From Actinomycetes bacterium (lineage in GTDB: Bacteria > Actinomycetota > Acidimicrobiia > Acidimicrobiales > Ilumatobacteraceae): a stretch of 37,899 bases of DNA. The position numbers and the translations under genes are program-made. This document shows, in pieces, positions 8,997-16,999 of this stretch. The notes under the pieces were generated by a model that worked only from the letters and a program-made list of their open reading frames with translations, was not told where the DNA came from and searched no databases. Position 1 is the stretch's first letter; each line of letters starts with the position of its first letter. The stretch covers positions 1 through 37,899 of the forward strand of contig BJGC01000020.1 of NCBI GenBank assembly GCA_014190235.1, given 5' to 3'.

Positions 8997-9359
8997 GTGA
9001 GTCCAGAGTCGATCCAAATTCTCACAGCGGGTGGTTTGGGAGTTGTTGGTTCTGCAGTGGTGTATCGCTTGGCACGATTGCGACGTCTGAGTTTTCGTTA
9101 TGCCGTTGGTTGGTTGACACTATGCGGTATTGGGATGTTTGCTGGCATTACGGCGCCAATTTTAGAACCACTCGCACGAAGCCTCAAAGTGTCACCGGCA
9201 GTCGTGATAGCTCTTGGTGCTGTTGTGTTGCTTGTTGCAATTTGTATACAACTTTCGATCAGTATTTCTGGATTGCAAGAGCAAAATCGCCAACTCACTG
9301 AACATATTGCACATCTTCGCCTAGAGATGGAAGAAAAGATTTCAGAGTTAGGGAAGTAA
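8997..9359 (+). CDS. DUF2304-type small membrane protein, partner of GT2
   Basis: About 120 residues with three hydrophobic helices (first at the N-terminus, then around GWLTLCGIGMFAGIT and VVIALGAVVLLVAICIQLSI) and a charged coiled-coil tail (LQEQNRQLTEHIAHLRLEMEEKI). This matches the DUF2304 family, whose genes commonly lie beside dolichyl-phosphate-mannose-synthase-like GT2 genes, as here: the GT2 gene starts 4 bases after this stop. It may anchor or regulate the soluble GT2 enzyme at the membrane, by analogy with DPM accessory subunits; this role is inference. The start is GTG 8997 (or GTG 8991), chosen on promoter spacing. Confidence 0.78.
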   Translation: MSPESIQILTAGGLGVVGSAVVYRLARLRRLSFRYAVGWLTLCGIGMFAGITAPILEPLARSLKVSPAVVIALGAVVLLVAICIQLSISISGLQEQNRQLTEHIAHLRLEMEEKISELGK

Positions 9360-9363
9360 TGCG

Positions 9364-10107
9364 GTGTTGATAACGAAAGAAAACACGTTAGTTATCGTGC
9401 CTGCGCTGAACGAACAAGACTCAGTTGTAGACGTATTGAATGAATTACGAGAATTTGGGTTCCACGTTCTTGTCGTGAGTGATGGCTCGACGGACGATAC
9501 CGCGACACAATCTCGCGCTGCTGGTGCAACTGTTCTTGAACTTCCGATAAATCTTGGAGTCGGTGGCGCATTGCGGGCCGGATTTCAACACGCAGTCAGC
9601 AGGGGTTATGAGGCGATTGTGCAAGTAGACGCTGATGGACAGCATCCAGCAAATGAGATAATAAATTTGATTACGGCGGCCAATGAGTCTGGTGCTCATA
9701 TGGTGGTTGGGAGCAGATTTATTTCGCACGATACGACGATGTCTGTAGGGACGTCTCGTCGCTTGGTGATGAGAGTGCTTGCATGGAGTGCTTCACGCGC
9801 GACACACATTGTGATTACTGATGCAACGTCTGGGTTTCGATTAATACGAATGCCGTTACTCGGGGAATTTGCTCAATCATTTGCGGTTAATTATTTAGGG
9901 GATACCTACGAAGCACTCGTTTCGGCTGGTCGTGGTGGCTACAAAATTCAAGAGATTCCAGCAGGACTTCGGCCGCGCCAAATGGGTGAGTCATCGGCGT
10001 CGATTGCACAATCAGTTCGGTTTACGCTCAAAGGTATTGGCATTGCAATGCTGCATATACATTTTCCGATTTCGTCACTACAAGATGTAACGAAGTCAAG
10101 GATTTAG
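9364..10107 (+). CDS. Glycosyltransferase family 2, polyprenyl-phosphate-sugar synthase type
   Basis: A 247-residue GT2 enzyme: LVIVPALNEQDSV at the N-terminus, VVSDGSTDDT, LPINLGVGGALRAGF, QVDADGQHP (DxD, metal and nucleotide-sugar binding), VVGSRF and DATSGFRL. These match dolichyl/polyprenyl-phosphate mannose or glucose synthases, which load a sugar from GDP or UDP onto a polyprenyl-phosphate at the inner face. There is no transmembrane tail, which fits the membrane partner encoded just upstream. Start GTG 9364 follows GGGAAG at the end of the upstream gene. Its TAG stop overlaps the TAA stop of the convergent gene (10104-10107), leaving no room for a terminator. Confidence 0.88.
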   Translation: MLITKENTLVIVPALNEQDSVVDVLNELREFGFHVLVVSDGSTDDTATQSRAAGATVLELPINLGVGGALRAGFQHAVSRGYEAIVQVDADGQHPANEIINLITAANESGAHMVVGSRFISHDTTMSVGTSRRLVMRVLAWSASRATHIVITDATSGFRLIRMPLLGEFAQSFAVNYLGDTYEALVSAGRGGYKIQEIPAGLRPRQMGESSASIAQSVRFTLKGIGIAMLHIHFPISSLQDVTKSRI

Positions 10108-11672
10108 ATAAAGTCCTGAAGTTTTTGCGGAGTCCACTTTGGCTTGGTGGGTTCGCATTTTTCATTTTCTGGGGGGAGCCCGGCATACGGGTCGTGCTCA
10201 ACCTCGCGCGGCCAGCGACGTCGGAACTCGTCGGTCATTCGGTGTCTGCCGCGTGAAAGATCGTTATTGTCCTCAAAACACCACATGTGGGCTTGGGGTG
10301 TGACGACAACTCTGTATCCGTGATGCCAGAGCCGCAAAGACAAGTCTGCAGATGCATAGGGCTCGGGGAGTGATGTGTCAAATCCACCAACTTTTAAAAA
10401 TGCCTCACGGCGGATCATTGTGCAAAATGTTCCGAGTGCTGTGACTTCGCGATCTGACTTGAAGACGGCGCGAAATCCGGTGAAAGGTTTATTGATGCGT
10501 GCCCCCGCCGTTTCGATGCAATGTGGCCGCAAGAGGTAACCAGCGTGGAAGAGTCGCGAGTTGGCTGTCCATAAATATGGGGCGACCATGCCGACGTCTG
10601 CTTGTCGCGCAAAGCCGTAGAGGATTTCACACCAGTTGTGAGTTTCAACGGCAAGGGCTTCACTAGCCAATACAATGAATTCTGTCGAACACTCTTGAAC
10701 GGTGCGATTAAGAACTTCGGTTCGACTTTGAGAACCTTGTGCGCGAACATCAATCATCAAATTACGAAAAGTCGACATGTGCCTCAGATGGAATGCAGTT
10801 TCTGGTGCATGACGCCGTTGATCTCCCCACACGCTCGACTCCAACCCTGTATCGACAAGAAGCGCAGTGATTGGTGGTATGTCTGGGTCATCTTGACGCA
10901 CAACACGGTAATTGCCTGGCAAGGCGGTAACAGGACTGATATCTGCAGCGATTCCGACGCGATGGCAATGCTCTTCAATGGCTCGTTGACCAGCCAAATA
11001 CGCGTATGGCTTAGCAGTTGGATCTGCTGCGACTGAGCCATCAACGATGCGCCAGTGGTACAAGATCTTTGGGATGTGATGAACTTTGTGTGCCTGCTCT
11101 GTGACTCGCAACATGAGGTCGTAGTCCTGCGAGCCATCAAAACCAATGCGAAAGCCACCGACTTGTCGCAACAGGGAGGTCTTGATAACAGAGAAATGGC
11201 AGACATACATTTGATTTCGAAAACGTTCTGGTGACCAATCTGGTTTGCGAAAGGGGTCTCGCATCGTGCCATCTTGTGTGAGTAGATCTTCGTCGGTGTA
11301 GATGTAGTCAATAGACGGATCTGCGTGCAGTGCGGCGACGACTTCAGCTAAAGCATCTGGTTCGAGAACATCATCGTGGTCGAGCAGGCCGATGTAGTCG
11401 CCCGCAGCCAAGGCGACGGCTTCATTTGATGCGGCGACGATTCCGCCGTTGGTGGCCCGATGTGACACAACGACGCGAGGGTCTTGTTTAGCAGCACGAG
11501 CGAGAAAATCACGGATCTCTTGCCGTGGTGAAAGATCGTCAACGAGGCAGAGTTGCCAGTTGGTGTAGGTTTGGGCAAAGACCGAAGCGATACATTCTTC
11601 GAGCGCATATAGAGGTGTGTTGTACACCGGAGTCACGATGGAGATAAGCGGTGACGCTGGTGATGAAGTCAT
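10104..11672 (-). CDS. Glycosyltransferase with tandem GT2 domains
   Basis: About 522 residues. The N-terminal domain (residues ~8-240) is a full GT2 fold: ISIVTPVYNTPLYALEECI, CLVDDLSPRQE, GLLDHDDVLEPDAL (DxD), IYTDEDLL, and GFDGSQDYDLMLR. After a linker, residues ~270-500 resemble a second GT2 domain but lack a clear DxD; the acceptor-side part, AFLKVGGFDTSL...ADLSLRLWHHGYRV, is kept. Such double-domain proteins occur in O-antigen and galactan-type assembly. ATG 11672 is chosen because it lies just behind the stop of the coiled-coil gene at 11680 and directly before the GT2 fold; upstream in-frame codons would run back into that gene. The sugar is unknown. Confidence 0.85.
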   Translation of the reverse strand: MTSSPASPLISIVTPVYNTPLYALEECIASVFAQTYTNWQLCLVDDLSPRQEIRDFLARAAKQDPRVVVSHRATNGGIVAASNEAVALAAGDYIGLLDHDDVLEPDALAEVVAALHADPSIDYIYTDEDLLTQDGTMRDPFRKPDWSPERFRNQMYVCHFSVIKTSLLRQVGGFRIGFDGSQDYDLMLRVTEQAHKVHHIPKILYHWRIVDGSVAADPTAKPYAYLAGQRAIEEHCHRVGIAADISPVTALPGNYRVVRQDDPDIPPITALLVDTGLESSVWGDQRRHAPETAFHLRHMSTFRNLMIDVRAQGSQSRTEVLNRTVQECSTEFIVLASEALAVETHNWCEILYGFARQADVGMVAPYLWTANSRLFHAGYLLRPHCIETAGARINKPFTGFRAVFKSDREVTALGTFCTMIRREAFLKVGGFDTSLPEPYASADLSLRLWHHGYRVVVTPQAHMWCFEDNNDLSRGRHRMTDEFRRRWPREVEHDPYAGLPPENEKCEPTKPKWTPQKLQDFI

Positions 11673-11679
11673 TAGATAG

Positions 11680-11967
11680 TTAGTGACTTTGGCGCAGGCG
11701 ATTTTTAATAACCCGCGCGATTGTGACAGGAAAGAGAACGACACGACCAACACGCCATGTCCAGGAACTGCGCATGACGCGTACTTCTCGCTCGAGCAGT
11801 TTTACTCGGCGGTCGAGCGTGGTCGCAAGTAGTCGAAACTCAGCAGTTTCTGCGGCCTGAACTTGAGCGAATGCCCGAACTGATTCCAGGCGTGCCATCC
11901 AACGAAGGTGGTCTGCTACTGCTGACATGTCCTCTTGAGTTGATTGTGTGTTGTCGTTCTCTGTCAT
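11680..11967 (-). CDS. Small coiled-coil protein with a glycosyltransferase-linker-like tail
   Basis: A 95-residue protein with no signal peptide. Residues about 10-65 are charged and heptad-like (RLESVRAFAQVQAAETAEFRLLATTLDRRVKLLEREVRV). The tail SSWTWRVGRVVLFPVTIARVI resembles the 'S.tWRvGrp.R..P' motif found between a coiled coil and a GT domain in many actinobacterial and cyanobacterial glycosyltransferases. Its gene ends 7 bases before the tandem GT2 gene, so the two are probably one transcript. It may be a membrane-touching partner of that enzyme, like a fused linker that became a separate gene. Function is inferred from context only. Confidence 0.7.
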   Translation of the reverse strand: MTENDNTQSTQEDMSAVADHLRWMARLESVRAFAQVQAAETAEFRLLATTLDRRVKLLEREVRVMRSSWTWRVGRVVLFPVTIARVIKNRLRQSH

Positions 11968-12042
11968 GGCATCTCTCTAGTAACAGTGTTCGTCTGACAA
12001 TCAGTCTAACTCCGTAGATGCATTGACTGCTGATGAGGTGTG

Positions 12043-12750
12043 TTAGCGGCCAAATACCAGCAAGAGTTCTAGGTCTCCGTGGTCGTCGGTTTTGATGGGG
12101 CCAATGGACGGATCGGGAATACCGTAATCAGCGAACACAATGTTGATGGTGCCCTGCACAGCAATCTTGCCATTTGTGAGTTGCGCTTCGATCGGAATAG
12201 TGACTGCCACAGTGGTGCCGTGCAACGTGAGGTCACCAGTTGCTGTCGTGCTGAACTTTTCGCCAGTCGTGGCGTTTGCCGGAAGAACAATTGGGGATGT
12301 CAAAGTAAATATTGCTGTCGGAAATGTTGCAGTATCCATGATGCGCCCTGAAAACTGCGCATCACGTTTAGCGGAATCACTTTTAAGCGTGGTCATGTCA
12401 ACTGTGAACTCTGCAGTCGTGACGGAGTTGTCAACAATTTCGAGTGTGCCAGATACGGATGATGTGCGTCCGACTCCCTCGGTGCTCTGACCAACGAGAA
12501 TTTCTTTGACGCGATAACCGGCGAGTGATTCTGGTCCGATTGTCCAAGTGCCGATAATGCCATCGGGCACCACGACAGATGTTGTATCAGGACTCACAAC
12601 CGTGTCAGGGGTTGTTGCCACGACAGTGTCAAGCGTTAATCGACTTGGGGCATCGTCTTTAATGACATTGATGTAGAGCCATGGTGCCCCGACGAGGAGT
12701 ACAAGAGCAGCGATCGCGATGGCAATAATATTTTTACGAAGGGAGTTCAT
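12043..12750 (-). CDS. YceI-like domain protein, membrane-anchored
   Basis: A 235-residue protein with an N-terminal membrane anchor (IIAIAIAALVLLVGAPWLYINVI, residues ~7-30), a Thr/Val/Asp-rich linker, and a YceI-like beta-barrel from about residue 65 (GTWTIGPESLAGYRV, SVSGTLEIVDNSVTTAEFTVDMTTLKSD, KRDAQFSGRIMDTATFPTAIFTLT, TTATGDLTLHGTT, IVFADYGI). The family binds isoprenoids or other amphiphilic molecules in a hydrophobic barrel outside the cytoplasm. ATG 12750 lies 6 bases after TAGATT. It is divergent from the YeiH-type gene, with 71 bases between the two starts. Confidence 0.88.
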   Translation of the reverse strand: MNSLRKNIIAIAIAALVLLVGAPWLYINVIKDDAPSRLTLDTVVATTPDTVVSPDTTSVVVPDGIIGTWTIGPESLAGYRVKEILVGQSTEGVGRTSSVSGTLEIVDNSVTTAEFTVDMTTLKSDSAKRDAQFSGRIMDTATFPTAIFTLTSPIVLPANATTGEKFSTTATGDLTLHGTTVAVTIPIEAQLTNGKIAVQGTINIVFADYGIPDPSIGPIKTDDHGDLELLLVFGR

Positions 12751-12756
12751 TCAATC

Positions 12757-12762
12757 AATCTA
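12757..12762 (-). promoter_or_regulatory. -10 box of a leaderless promoter for the YceI-like gene
   Basis: TAGATT on the minus strand, 6 bases before ATG 12750. No Shine-Dalgarno sequence is visible before this start. Confidence 0.45.
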
Positions 12763-12801
12763 TAGACGGTTTAGCCGATACGTCACGTCTTGTTTTTCTA
12801 G

Positions 12802-12820
12802 ATGTTAGACTATCTAACAT
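12802..12820. promoter_or_regulatory. Perfect palindromic operator in front of the YeiH/SsuD operon
   Basis: Two 8-base arms, ATGTTAGA and TCTAACAT, are exact reverse complements separated by CTA. The site ends one base before the ATG at 12822 and would cover the -10 region and start site, so a bound dimer should repress. A TetR-family gene is the last gene of the same operon (15637-16200) and is the most natural candidate; a MarR-type protein is also possible. The symmetry is directly visible; the regulator is inference. Confidence 0.6.
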
Positions 12821-12821
12821 T

Positions 12822-13829
12822 ATGGAAGTGCGCCTGAATCACTCGCTACCTCAGCACCTGCCTGGCTGTGTAGTTGCTGGCGTTGCAGCGTTTATTGGCT
12901 TTGCGATCAGCTGGCAATGGACCAGTGTCTCCCCATTGACGGCTTCGTTGCTGGTTGGAGTTGTGCTTGGCAACGCCGCACAATTGCCGACACGTTGCGA
13001 TCTTGGATTGAGGTTTTCTGCTCGTGAGATCTTGCGCACGGGAATTGTATTGCTCGGACTTCAGTTGTCTTTTCGTCAAGTAGCCGATCTTGGTGGTCGC
13101 GGAATCATCGCAGTAATAATCGTTGCCACGACGACATTTTTTGGAACACAATTCATTGCCCGAAGGTTGGGTGTGTCTCCAGGGCTTGGACTTTTAACTG
13201 CGACTGGGTATTCGATCTGCGGAGTTTCTGCAATCAGCGCAATGATGGGAGCCACCGATGGCACCGAAGAAGATGCCACGTATGCAATTGCACTCGTCAC
13301 AATTTTTGGCAGCATCTCGATTTTTGTTCTGCCCGTGTTGGGTCATTTTTTGCATCTTGGTGATGTGCGGTTCGGGATGTGGGCCGGATCTGCTGTTCAC
13401 GATGTCGCGCAAGTTGTTGCAACGTCAACTGCTTATTCTCACGATTCACTCTCGCCTGCTGTGGTAGTAAAACTGACGCGTGTGTTATTGCTCGCTCCAA
13501 TTGTGGCGACGGTGGCATTTATGCATCGTCATCGTCAAATAGCGACGAGTAGAACTACTTCTCCTGCGCCACTCCCACTTTTTATTATTTTGTTTCTTGC
13601 AATGGTGGCGATCCGGTCAACAGGCACGCTGTCAGATGGCACGTTGTCATTTTTGCAACATCTTGAAAAAATCTGTTTGGCACTTGCTCTTGTTGGGCTC
13701 GGGGCCAGCGTACGTTTTAGAAAAATCCGCGCACTTGGTCCACGCCCTCTTGTCCTTGGTGTGTTGTCGTGGCTTCTCGTGATGACCATCGGATTTGTTT
13801 CTGTCCATCTCATCGAAATTCCAAATTAG
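12822..13829 (+). CDS. YeiH-family (UPF0324) membrane exporter, putative sulfate/sulfite exporter
   Basis: A 335-residue protein with about ten helices. Signature blocks of the YeiH/UPF0324 family are present: LTASLLVGVVLGN, REILRTGIVLLGLQLSF, LLTATGYSICGVSAISA, YAIALVTIFGSISIFVLPVLG and GMWAGSAVHDVAQVVA. The family is annotated as putative sulfate exporters, with members linked to sulfite and sulfonate metabolism. An SsuD-like monooxygenase gene starts 10 bases after this stop, so export of sulfite released from sulfonates is a reasonable inference. ATG 12822 follows a palindromic operator directly, with no ribosome binding site, so the mRNA is nearly leaderless. Confidence 0.87.
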   Translation: MEVRLNHSLPQHLPGCVVAGVAAFIGFAISWQWTSVSPLTASLLVGVVLGNAAQLPTRCDLGLRFSAREILRTGIVLLGLQLSFRQVADLGGRGIIAVIIVATTTFFGTQFIARRLGVSPGLGLLTATGYSICGVSAISAMMGATDGTEEDATYAIALVTIFGSISIFVLPVLGHFLHLGDVRFGMWAGSAVHDVAQVVATSTAYSHDSLSPAVVVKLTRVLLLAPIVATVAFMHRHRQIATSRTTSPAPLPLFIILFLAMVAIRSTGTLSDGTLSFLQHLEKICLALALVGLGASVRFRKIRALGPRPLVLGVLSWLLVMTIGFVSVHLIEIPN

Positions 13830-13838
13830 GAGCACACA

Positions 13839-14945
13839 ATGATTGAAATGAATTGGTTTCTTCCGACCGGTGGAGACTCACGAGATGTTTTACCTGATGC
13901 TGACACTGTGGCGCGAGCTCCGAGCGTGTCGTACATGTCTCAAATTGCTCAAGCATGTGAAGGCTTAGGTTTCAATGCGCTGCTGACCCCGTGCGGTACA
14001 GGTTGTGAAGATGCATGGATTGCGACGGCCGCACTTCTTTCGGTCACGACACGGCTCAAGTTTTTGGTTGCGTTTCGACCTGCTTTGCTATCTCCGACGC
14101 TTGCAGCACAGATGGCAAGCACCTATCAACGTATGTCGGGGGGCCGATTGCTAGTCAATATCGTGACAGGAGCAGAACAGTCAGAGTTATCTCGATTTGG
14201 AATCAGTGAAGACAAAGAGACGAGATACGAACGTACGAGTGAGTTTATAAAAATCATGCGCGGCGCATGGAGCGGTGAGGCATTTTCATATAGCGGAAAA
14301 TTCTTTGATGTAACGAATGCAACAACTCGCGATGTGCCACAACCTGTGCCACCAATTTATTTTGGTGGGGCTTCCGACTCTGCAGAAAAAGTAGCAGCAG
14401 AGAATGTAGACCTTTATTTGGCGTGGGGTGAAACCCCAGACATGGTGAAAGAGCGCATTGAACGAGTTCGGGCTCTCGCCACACAAGCAGGTCGCACCAT
14501 TCGTTTTGGAATTCGCTTTCATGCCATTACACGTTGCACGGATGACGAAGCATGGGCAGTTGCCGATTCAATTTTGGCATCGATGACGCCAGAAGCGATT
14601 GAACTCGCGCGGCAAGATTTTTTAAAGACGCAATCTGTAGGTCAGCGACGTCAGTTTGAATTGCATGGGGGCGACATAAGCAAACTTGAGATTTATCCCA
14701 ATGTGTGGTCAGGGATTGGACTCGTGCGCGGAGGTGTAGGTAGTGCACTTGTTGGCAGTTACGAATCTGTTGCTGATCGCATTATCGAATATCACAAATT
14801 GGGATTTGATGCGTTCATTATGTCGGGGTACCCGCATCTCGAAGAGGCGTATTGGTTTGGAGAAGGGGTGATGCCGATTCTTCGCGAACGTGGATATTTG
14901 CCTGCACTTGTTGGTGGCGACGCAAAGGTGTTTTCGTTCCGGTGA
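13839..14945 (+). CDS. ssuD: FMNH2-dependent alkanesulfonate monooxygenase-like (SsuD-type) enzyme
   Basis: A 368-residue luciferase-fold (bacterial LLM class) enzyme close in length to SsuD (~380). It shows MNWFLPTGGDSR at the N-terminus, AQACEGLGFNALLTPCG, RLKFLVAFRPALLSP, MSGGRLLVNIVTGAE and IYFGGASDSA, all SsuD-like. The reaction would split a C-S bond of an organosulfonate with FMNH2 and O2, giving an aldehyde and sulfite in the cytoplasm. An AGGAG ribosome binding site lies in the 9-base gap after the YeiH-type gene. No flavin reductase (SsuE) or sulfonate ABC importer (SsuABC) is in the window. Other dimethylsulfone or methanesulfonate monooxygenases (SfnG, MsuD) are close relatives and cannot be excluded. 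Confidence 0.82.
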   Translation: MIEMNWFLPTGGDSRDVLPDADTVARAPSVSYMSQIAQACEGLGFNALLTPCGTGCEDAWIATAALLSVTTRLKFLVAFRPALLSPTLAAQMASTYQRMSGGRLLVNIVTGAEQSELSRFGISEDKETRYERTSEFIKIMRGAWSGEAFSYSGKFFDVTNATTRDVPQPVPPIYFGGASDSAEKVAAENVDLYLAWGETPDMVKERIERVRALATQAGRTIRFGIRFHAITRCTDDEAWAVADSILASMTPEAIELARQDFLKTQSVGQRRQFELHGGDISKLEIYPNVWSGIGLVRGGVGSALVGSYESVADRIIEYHKLGFDAFIMSGYPHLEEAYWFGEGVMPILRERGYLPALVGGDAKVFSFR

Positions 14946-15646
14946 TTCGTCTTGGTTTGTTACTCGTGGGCCATGTTGATGCCGGAAGTCTGCACGTGGG
15001 AGGCGATTATCCAGCGCTATATGAAAACCTGTTGCAATCACAAGACATTGAGATCACCACGTATCGCTGCGATGAAGGACAAATGCCCGATTCGACGCGT
15101 GATCAAGATGGCTGGTTGTGTTCACCAAGTCGGCTGAGCGTGTATGACGACATCGCATGGCTGCGAGATGTTGAACAACTCCTTCGCGACATTGTGTCGA
15201 CCGAAGCCCCGTATGTGGGGATCTGTTTTGGGCATCAGTTAATGGCACAGGCACTCGGAGCAGTTGTTCAAAAAGCAGACTATGGCTGGGGAATCGGGGC
15301 CAAGCAGTACGACATTCATCTAGTAGAGCCATGGATGACGCCGGCGGCCACCCAGATCCGATTAGCCGCGAGTCATCAAGACCAAGTGATGTCATTGCCA
15401 GATCAAGCCGAACTGTTGGCATCAAGTGACTACTGCGCAATCGGGGGAATGAAGATAGGAGAGCGGGCGTGGACACTGCAGGTACATCCCGAGTTCAGTT
15501 CAGAACTAGCGAGCAGTTTGCTCGCCACACGCCAGCAATTATTCGGTCCAGAAAAAGTAGAGCGTGCGCTGTCTACATTGCAAGCATCTCTTGACCAAGA
15601 TTTGGTTGCTCATTGGATTGCAAGGTTTTTTCATCTGTGCGCTTGA
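14942..15646 (+). CDS. Class I glutamine amidotransferase-like protein
   Basis: About 234 residues with a GATase1 fold. The nucleophile elbow is YVGICFGHQLMAQALG (Cys95), and the His-Glu of the triad is in VHPEF (His182, Glu184). Stand-alone members include GMP-synthase-like and gamma-glutamyl hydrolase-like proteins; the ammonia acceptor or amide substrate cannot be told. The GTG start at 14942 overlaps the SsuD stop by 4 bases (GTGA), so the genes are coupled, which ties it to the sulfonate/sulfite operon. Hydrolysis of a glutamyl conjugate or an amidation step in the same pathway are possible roles, both speculative. Confidence 0.85.
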   Translation: MIRLGLLLVGHVDAGSLHVGGDYPALYENLLQSQDIEITTYRCDEGQMPDSTRDQDGWLCSPSRLSVYDDIAWLRDVEQLLRDIVSTEAPYVGICFGHQLMAQALGAVVQKADYGWGIGAKQYDIHLVEPWMTPAATQIRLAASHQDQVMSLPDQAELLASSDYCAIGGMKIGERAWTLQVHPEFSSELASSLLATRQQLFGPEKVERALSTLQASLDQDLVAHWIARFFHLCA

Positions 15647-16200
15647 ATCGAGGAATTGTTGTTGATATGGCGGCACGAATTGCCGATACCGAAGGAATCG
15701 ATGCCGTGACGCTGACTCGCATTGCACTTGACGCCAATGTGAAACAACCCGCTTTGTATCGTCATGTTACTGGCATCGAAGAACTCTGGGCTCTGTTGTC
15801 GCTACGTGCGCGTGAGCAACTTGTCATCGCGCTTGAGGACGCTATTGTTGGCACTACTCGTGATGCCTCGGTTGTTGCTGTAGGGCGTGCATGGCGATTA
15901 TTTGTGCAACAACATCCTGGCTTGTACAGCGCAACGGACCGTGTTGCATCGGTGGGCGATACCAATATTGAGCGATCACTTGCACGGGTTGTGAGCACGC
16001 TGAGCGAGTCATTGTCAGGGTATCGATTGACACAAACACAACGGGCACATTGTGCTCGATCCTTGCGAAGTGCGTTGCACGGTTTTTGTGTTCTAGAAAA
16101 AGATAATGGCCATCCGGAGCCCTACGCAATCGAAAAGAGCCTCAAACAATTGCTTGAACTTTTTTGTCGTGGGATTGAGACACTCGAAAAAGAGAATTAA
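15637..16200 (+). CDS. TetR-family transcriptional regulator (end of the YeiH/SsuD operon)
   Basis: About 187 residues. The N-terminal helix-turn-helix domain reads DMAARIADTEGIDAVTLTRIALDANVKQPALYRHVTGIEELWALL, a clear TetR_N pattern (including the usual PALYRHV recognition-helix end). The C-terminal ligand domain is divergent. The start is GTG 15637, overlapping the amidotransferase stop by 10 bases; TTG 15643 gives a TTGA overlap and is a possible alternative. As the last gene of the operon headed by the palindrome at 12802-12820, it may autoregulate the operon and sense a sulfonate or a product. That link is inference. Confidence 0.85.
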   Translation: MRLNRGIVVDMAARIADTEGIDAVTLTRIALDANVKQPALYRHVTGIEELWALLSLRAREQLVIALEDAIVGTTRDASVVAVGRAWRLFVQQHPGLYSATDRVASVGDTNIERSLARVVSTLSESLSGYRLTQTQRAHCARSLRSALHGFCVLEKDNGHPEPYAIEKSLKQLLELFCRGIETLEKEN

Positions 16201-16232
16201 TCCTCGTCAAGACAAGACTTGGCCTTATTTTT

Positions 16233-16883
16233 TTATTTTTTGGGACTCAGCATTGTTGCAAATGCTTGGTATACGGGAACCCAGGAGCTGTCTGGCACGC
16301 GAGGAAGTCCAGAAAATTGCAAGAGTGCTAAGCCGGTAGGAATTGCCAACAACAACATGGCAATGAGCTGAGGGTCAATGTCTGAATTTATTTCACCAGA
16401 AGCCACTGCGTCATCGATCACTTTTTGATAGGACGCAAAATGTTGTTCAAGACGTGGCAAGAATGTTTTTTCCTTGGCCTTGCCGCGCCACGAGACGTAG
16501 TATCCCTCAATCAACATTACTTGTGCCGCTGTTGGTTGATTGTCGGCGTTGTTGCGTGGAAGGAGTGCGGCAATCTTTAGAAGCCAGGGTGTGTTTTTTA
16601 AGTCCTCAATTTTTGAAAGATTCGCGATATTGGCAGCGAGTTGAGCATCGAGAGCTTCTTCAAGTGCGACACGAAAAAGTACTTCTTTATTTTTGAACCA
16701 TGTATAGATCGAGCCAGGTGTCATCTTTGCTCGATCTGCAATGTCGCCGATGCGCGCATACCGGAATCCTTTGAGAGCGATTTCTTCTGTAGCGGCGTCG
16801 AGAATAACTTTTCTGCTTCCGACAGCCCAGGGTCGCCTGTTTTGACCGTCAACCTGAATGAGCATGTTTGGTCCTTGCACCAT
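16233..16883 (-). CDS. TetR-family transcriptional regulator
   Basis: About 216 residues. The DNA-binding domain is VGSRKVILDAATEEIALKGFRYARIGDIADRAKMTPGSIYTWFKNKEVLFRVAL, typical of TetR_N, followed by a helical ligand domain. I chose ATG 16883 because it stands 7 bases after a TACGTT box; ATG 16865 or ATG 16922 are alternatives. It is divergent from the ferric-reductase-like gene at 17006, with 122 bases in between holding repeated TACCGT elements, so it may control the flavin electron-transfer module and itself. It meets the other TetR gene tail to tail with 32 bases between. Confidence 0.86.
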   Translation of the reverse strand: MVQGPNMLIQVDGQNRRPWAVGSRKVILDAATEEIALKGFRYARIGDIADRAKMTPGSIYTWFKNKEVLFRVALEEALDAQLAANIANLSKIEDLKNTPWLLKIAALLPRNNADNQPTAAQVMLIEGYYVSWRGKAKEKTFLPRLEQHFASYQKVIDDAVASGEINSDIDPQLIAMLLLAIPTGLALLQFSGLPRVPDSSWVPVYQAFATMLSPKK

Positions 16884-16890
16884 AGGACAC

Positions 16891-16896
16891 AACGTA
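16891..16896 (-). promoter_or_regulatory. -10 box of a leaderless promoter for the divergent TetR gene
   Basis: TACGTT on the minus strand, 7 bases before ATG 16883. It was used to choose this start. Confidence 0.4.
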
Positions 16897-16946
16897 GCAA
16901 GAATAAAACCAAAGTCAATCATTAGGCAAAGATTTTTATGTCCCCG

Positions 16947-16999
16947 TACCGTTATTCTGTGGCTCTTTACCGTTTCTTTACCCGACTAATCGTACGGTA
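16947..16999. promoter_or_regulatory. Repeated TACCGT half-sites in the TetR / ferric-reductase-like intergenic region
   Basis: TACCGTT occurs at 16947-16953 and 16968-16974, exactly 21 bases apart (two helical turns). The inverted form TACGGTA is at 16993-16999 and overlaps the -10 box of the gene at 17006. Spacing and position suit binding by a dimeric regulator such as the adjacent TetR protein; function is inferred. Confidence 0.35.
16993..16998 (+). promoter_or_regulatory. -10 box of a leaderless promoter for the ferric-reductase-like gene
   Basis: TACGGT, then 7 bases, then GTG 17006. It fits TANNNT at leaderless distance and lies within a CGTACG palindrome. Confidence 0.45.

Noticed and set aside
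12822-13829. Reading the YeiH-type protein as a generic permease or part of a two-component symporter
   Set aside because: The family blocks (RTGIVLLGLQLSF, YSICGVSAISA, VHDVAQVV) are specific enough for YeiH/UPF0324.
16201-16232. T-rich stretch between the two TetR genes as a terminator
   Set aside because: Only four-base arms (CAAG/CTTG) can be paired before the T-run; too weak to call a terminator.
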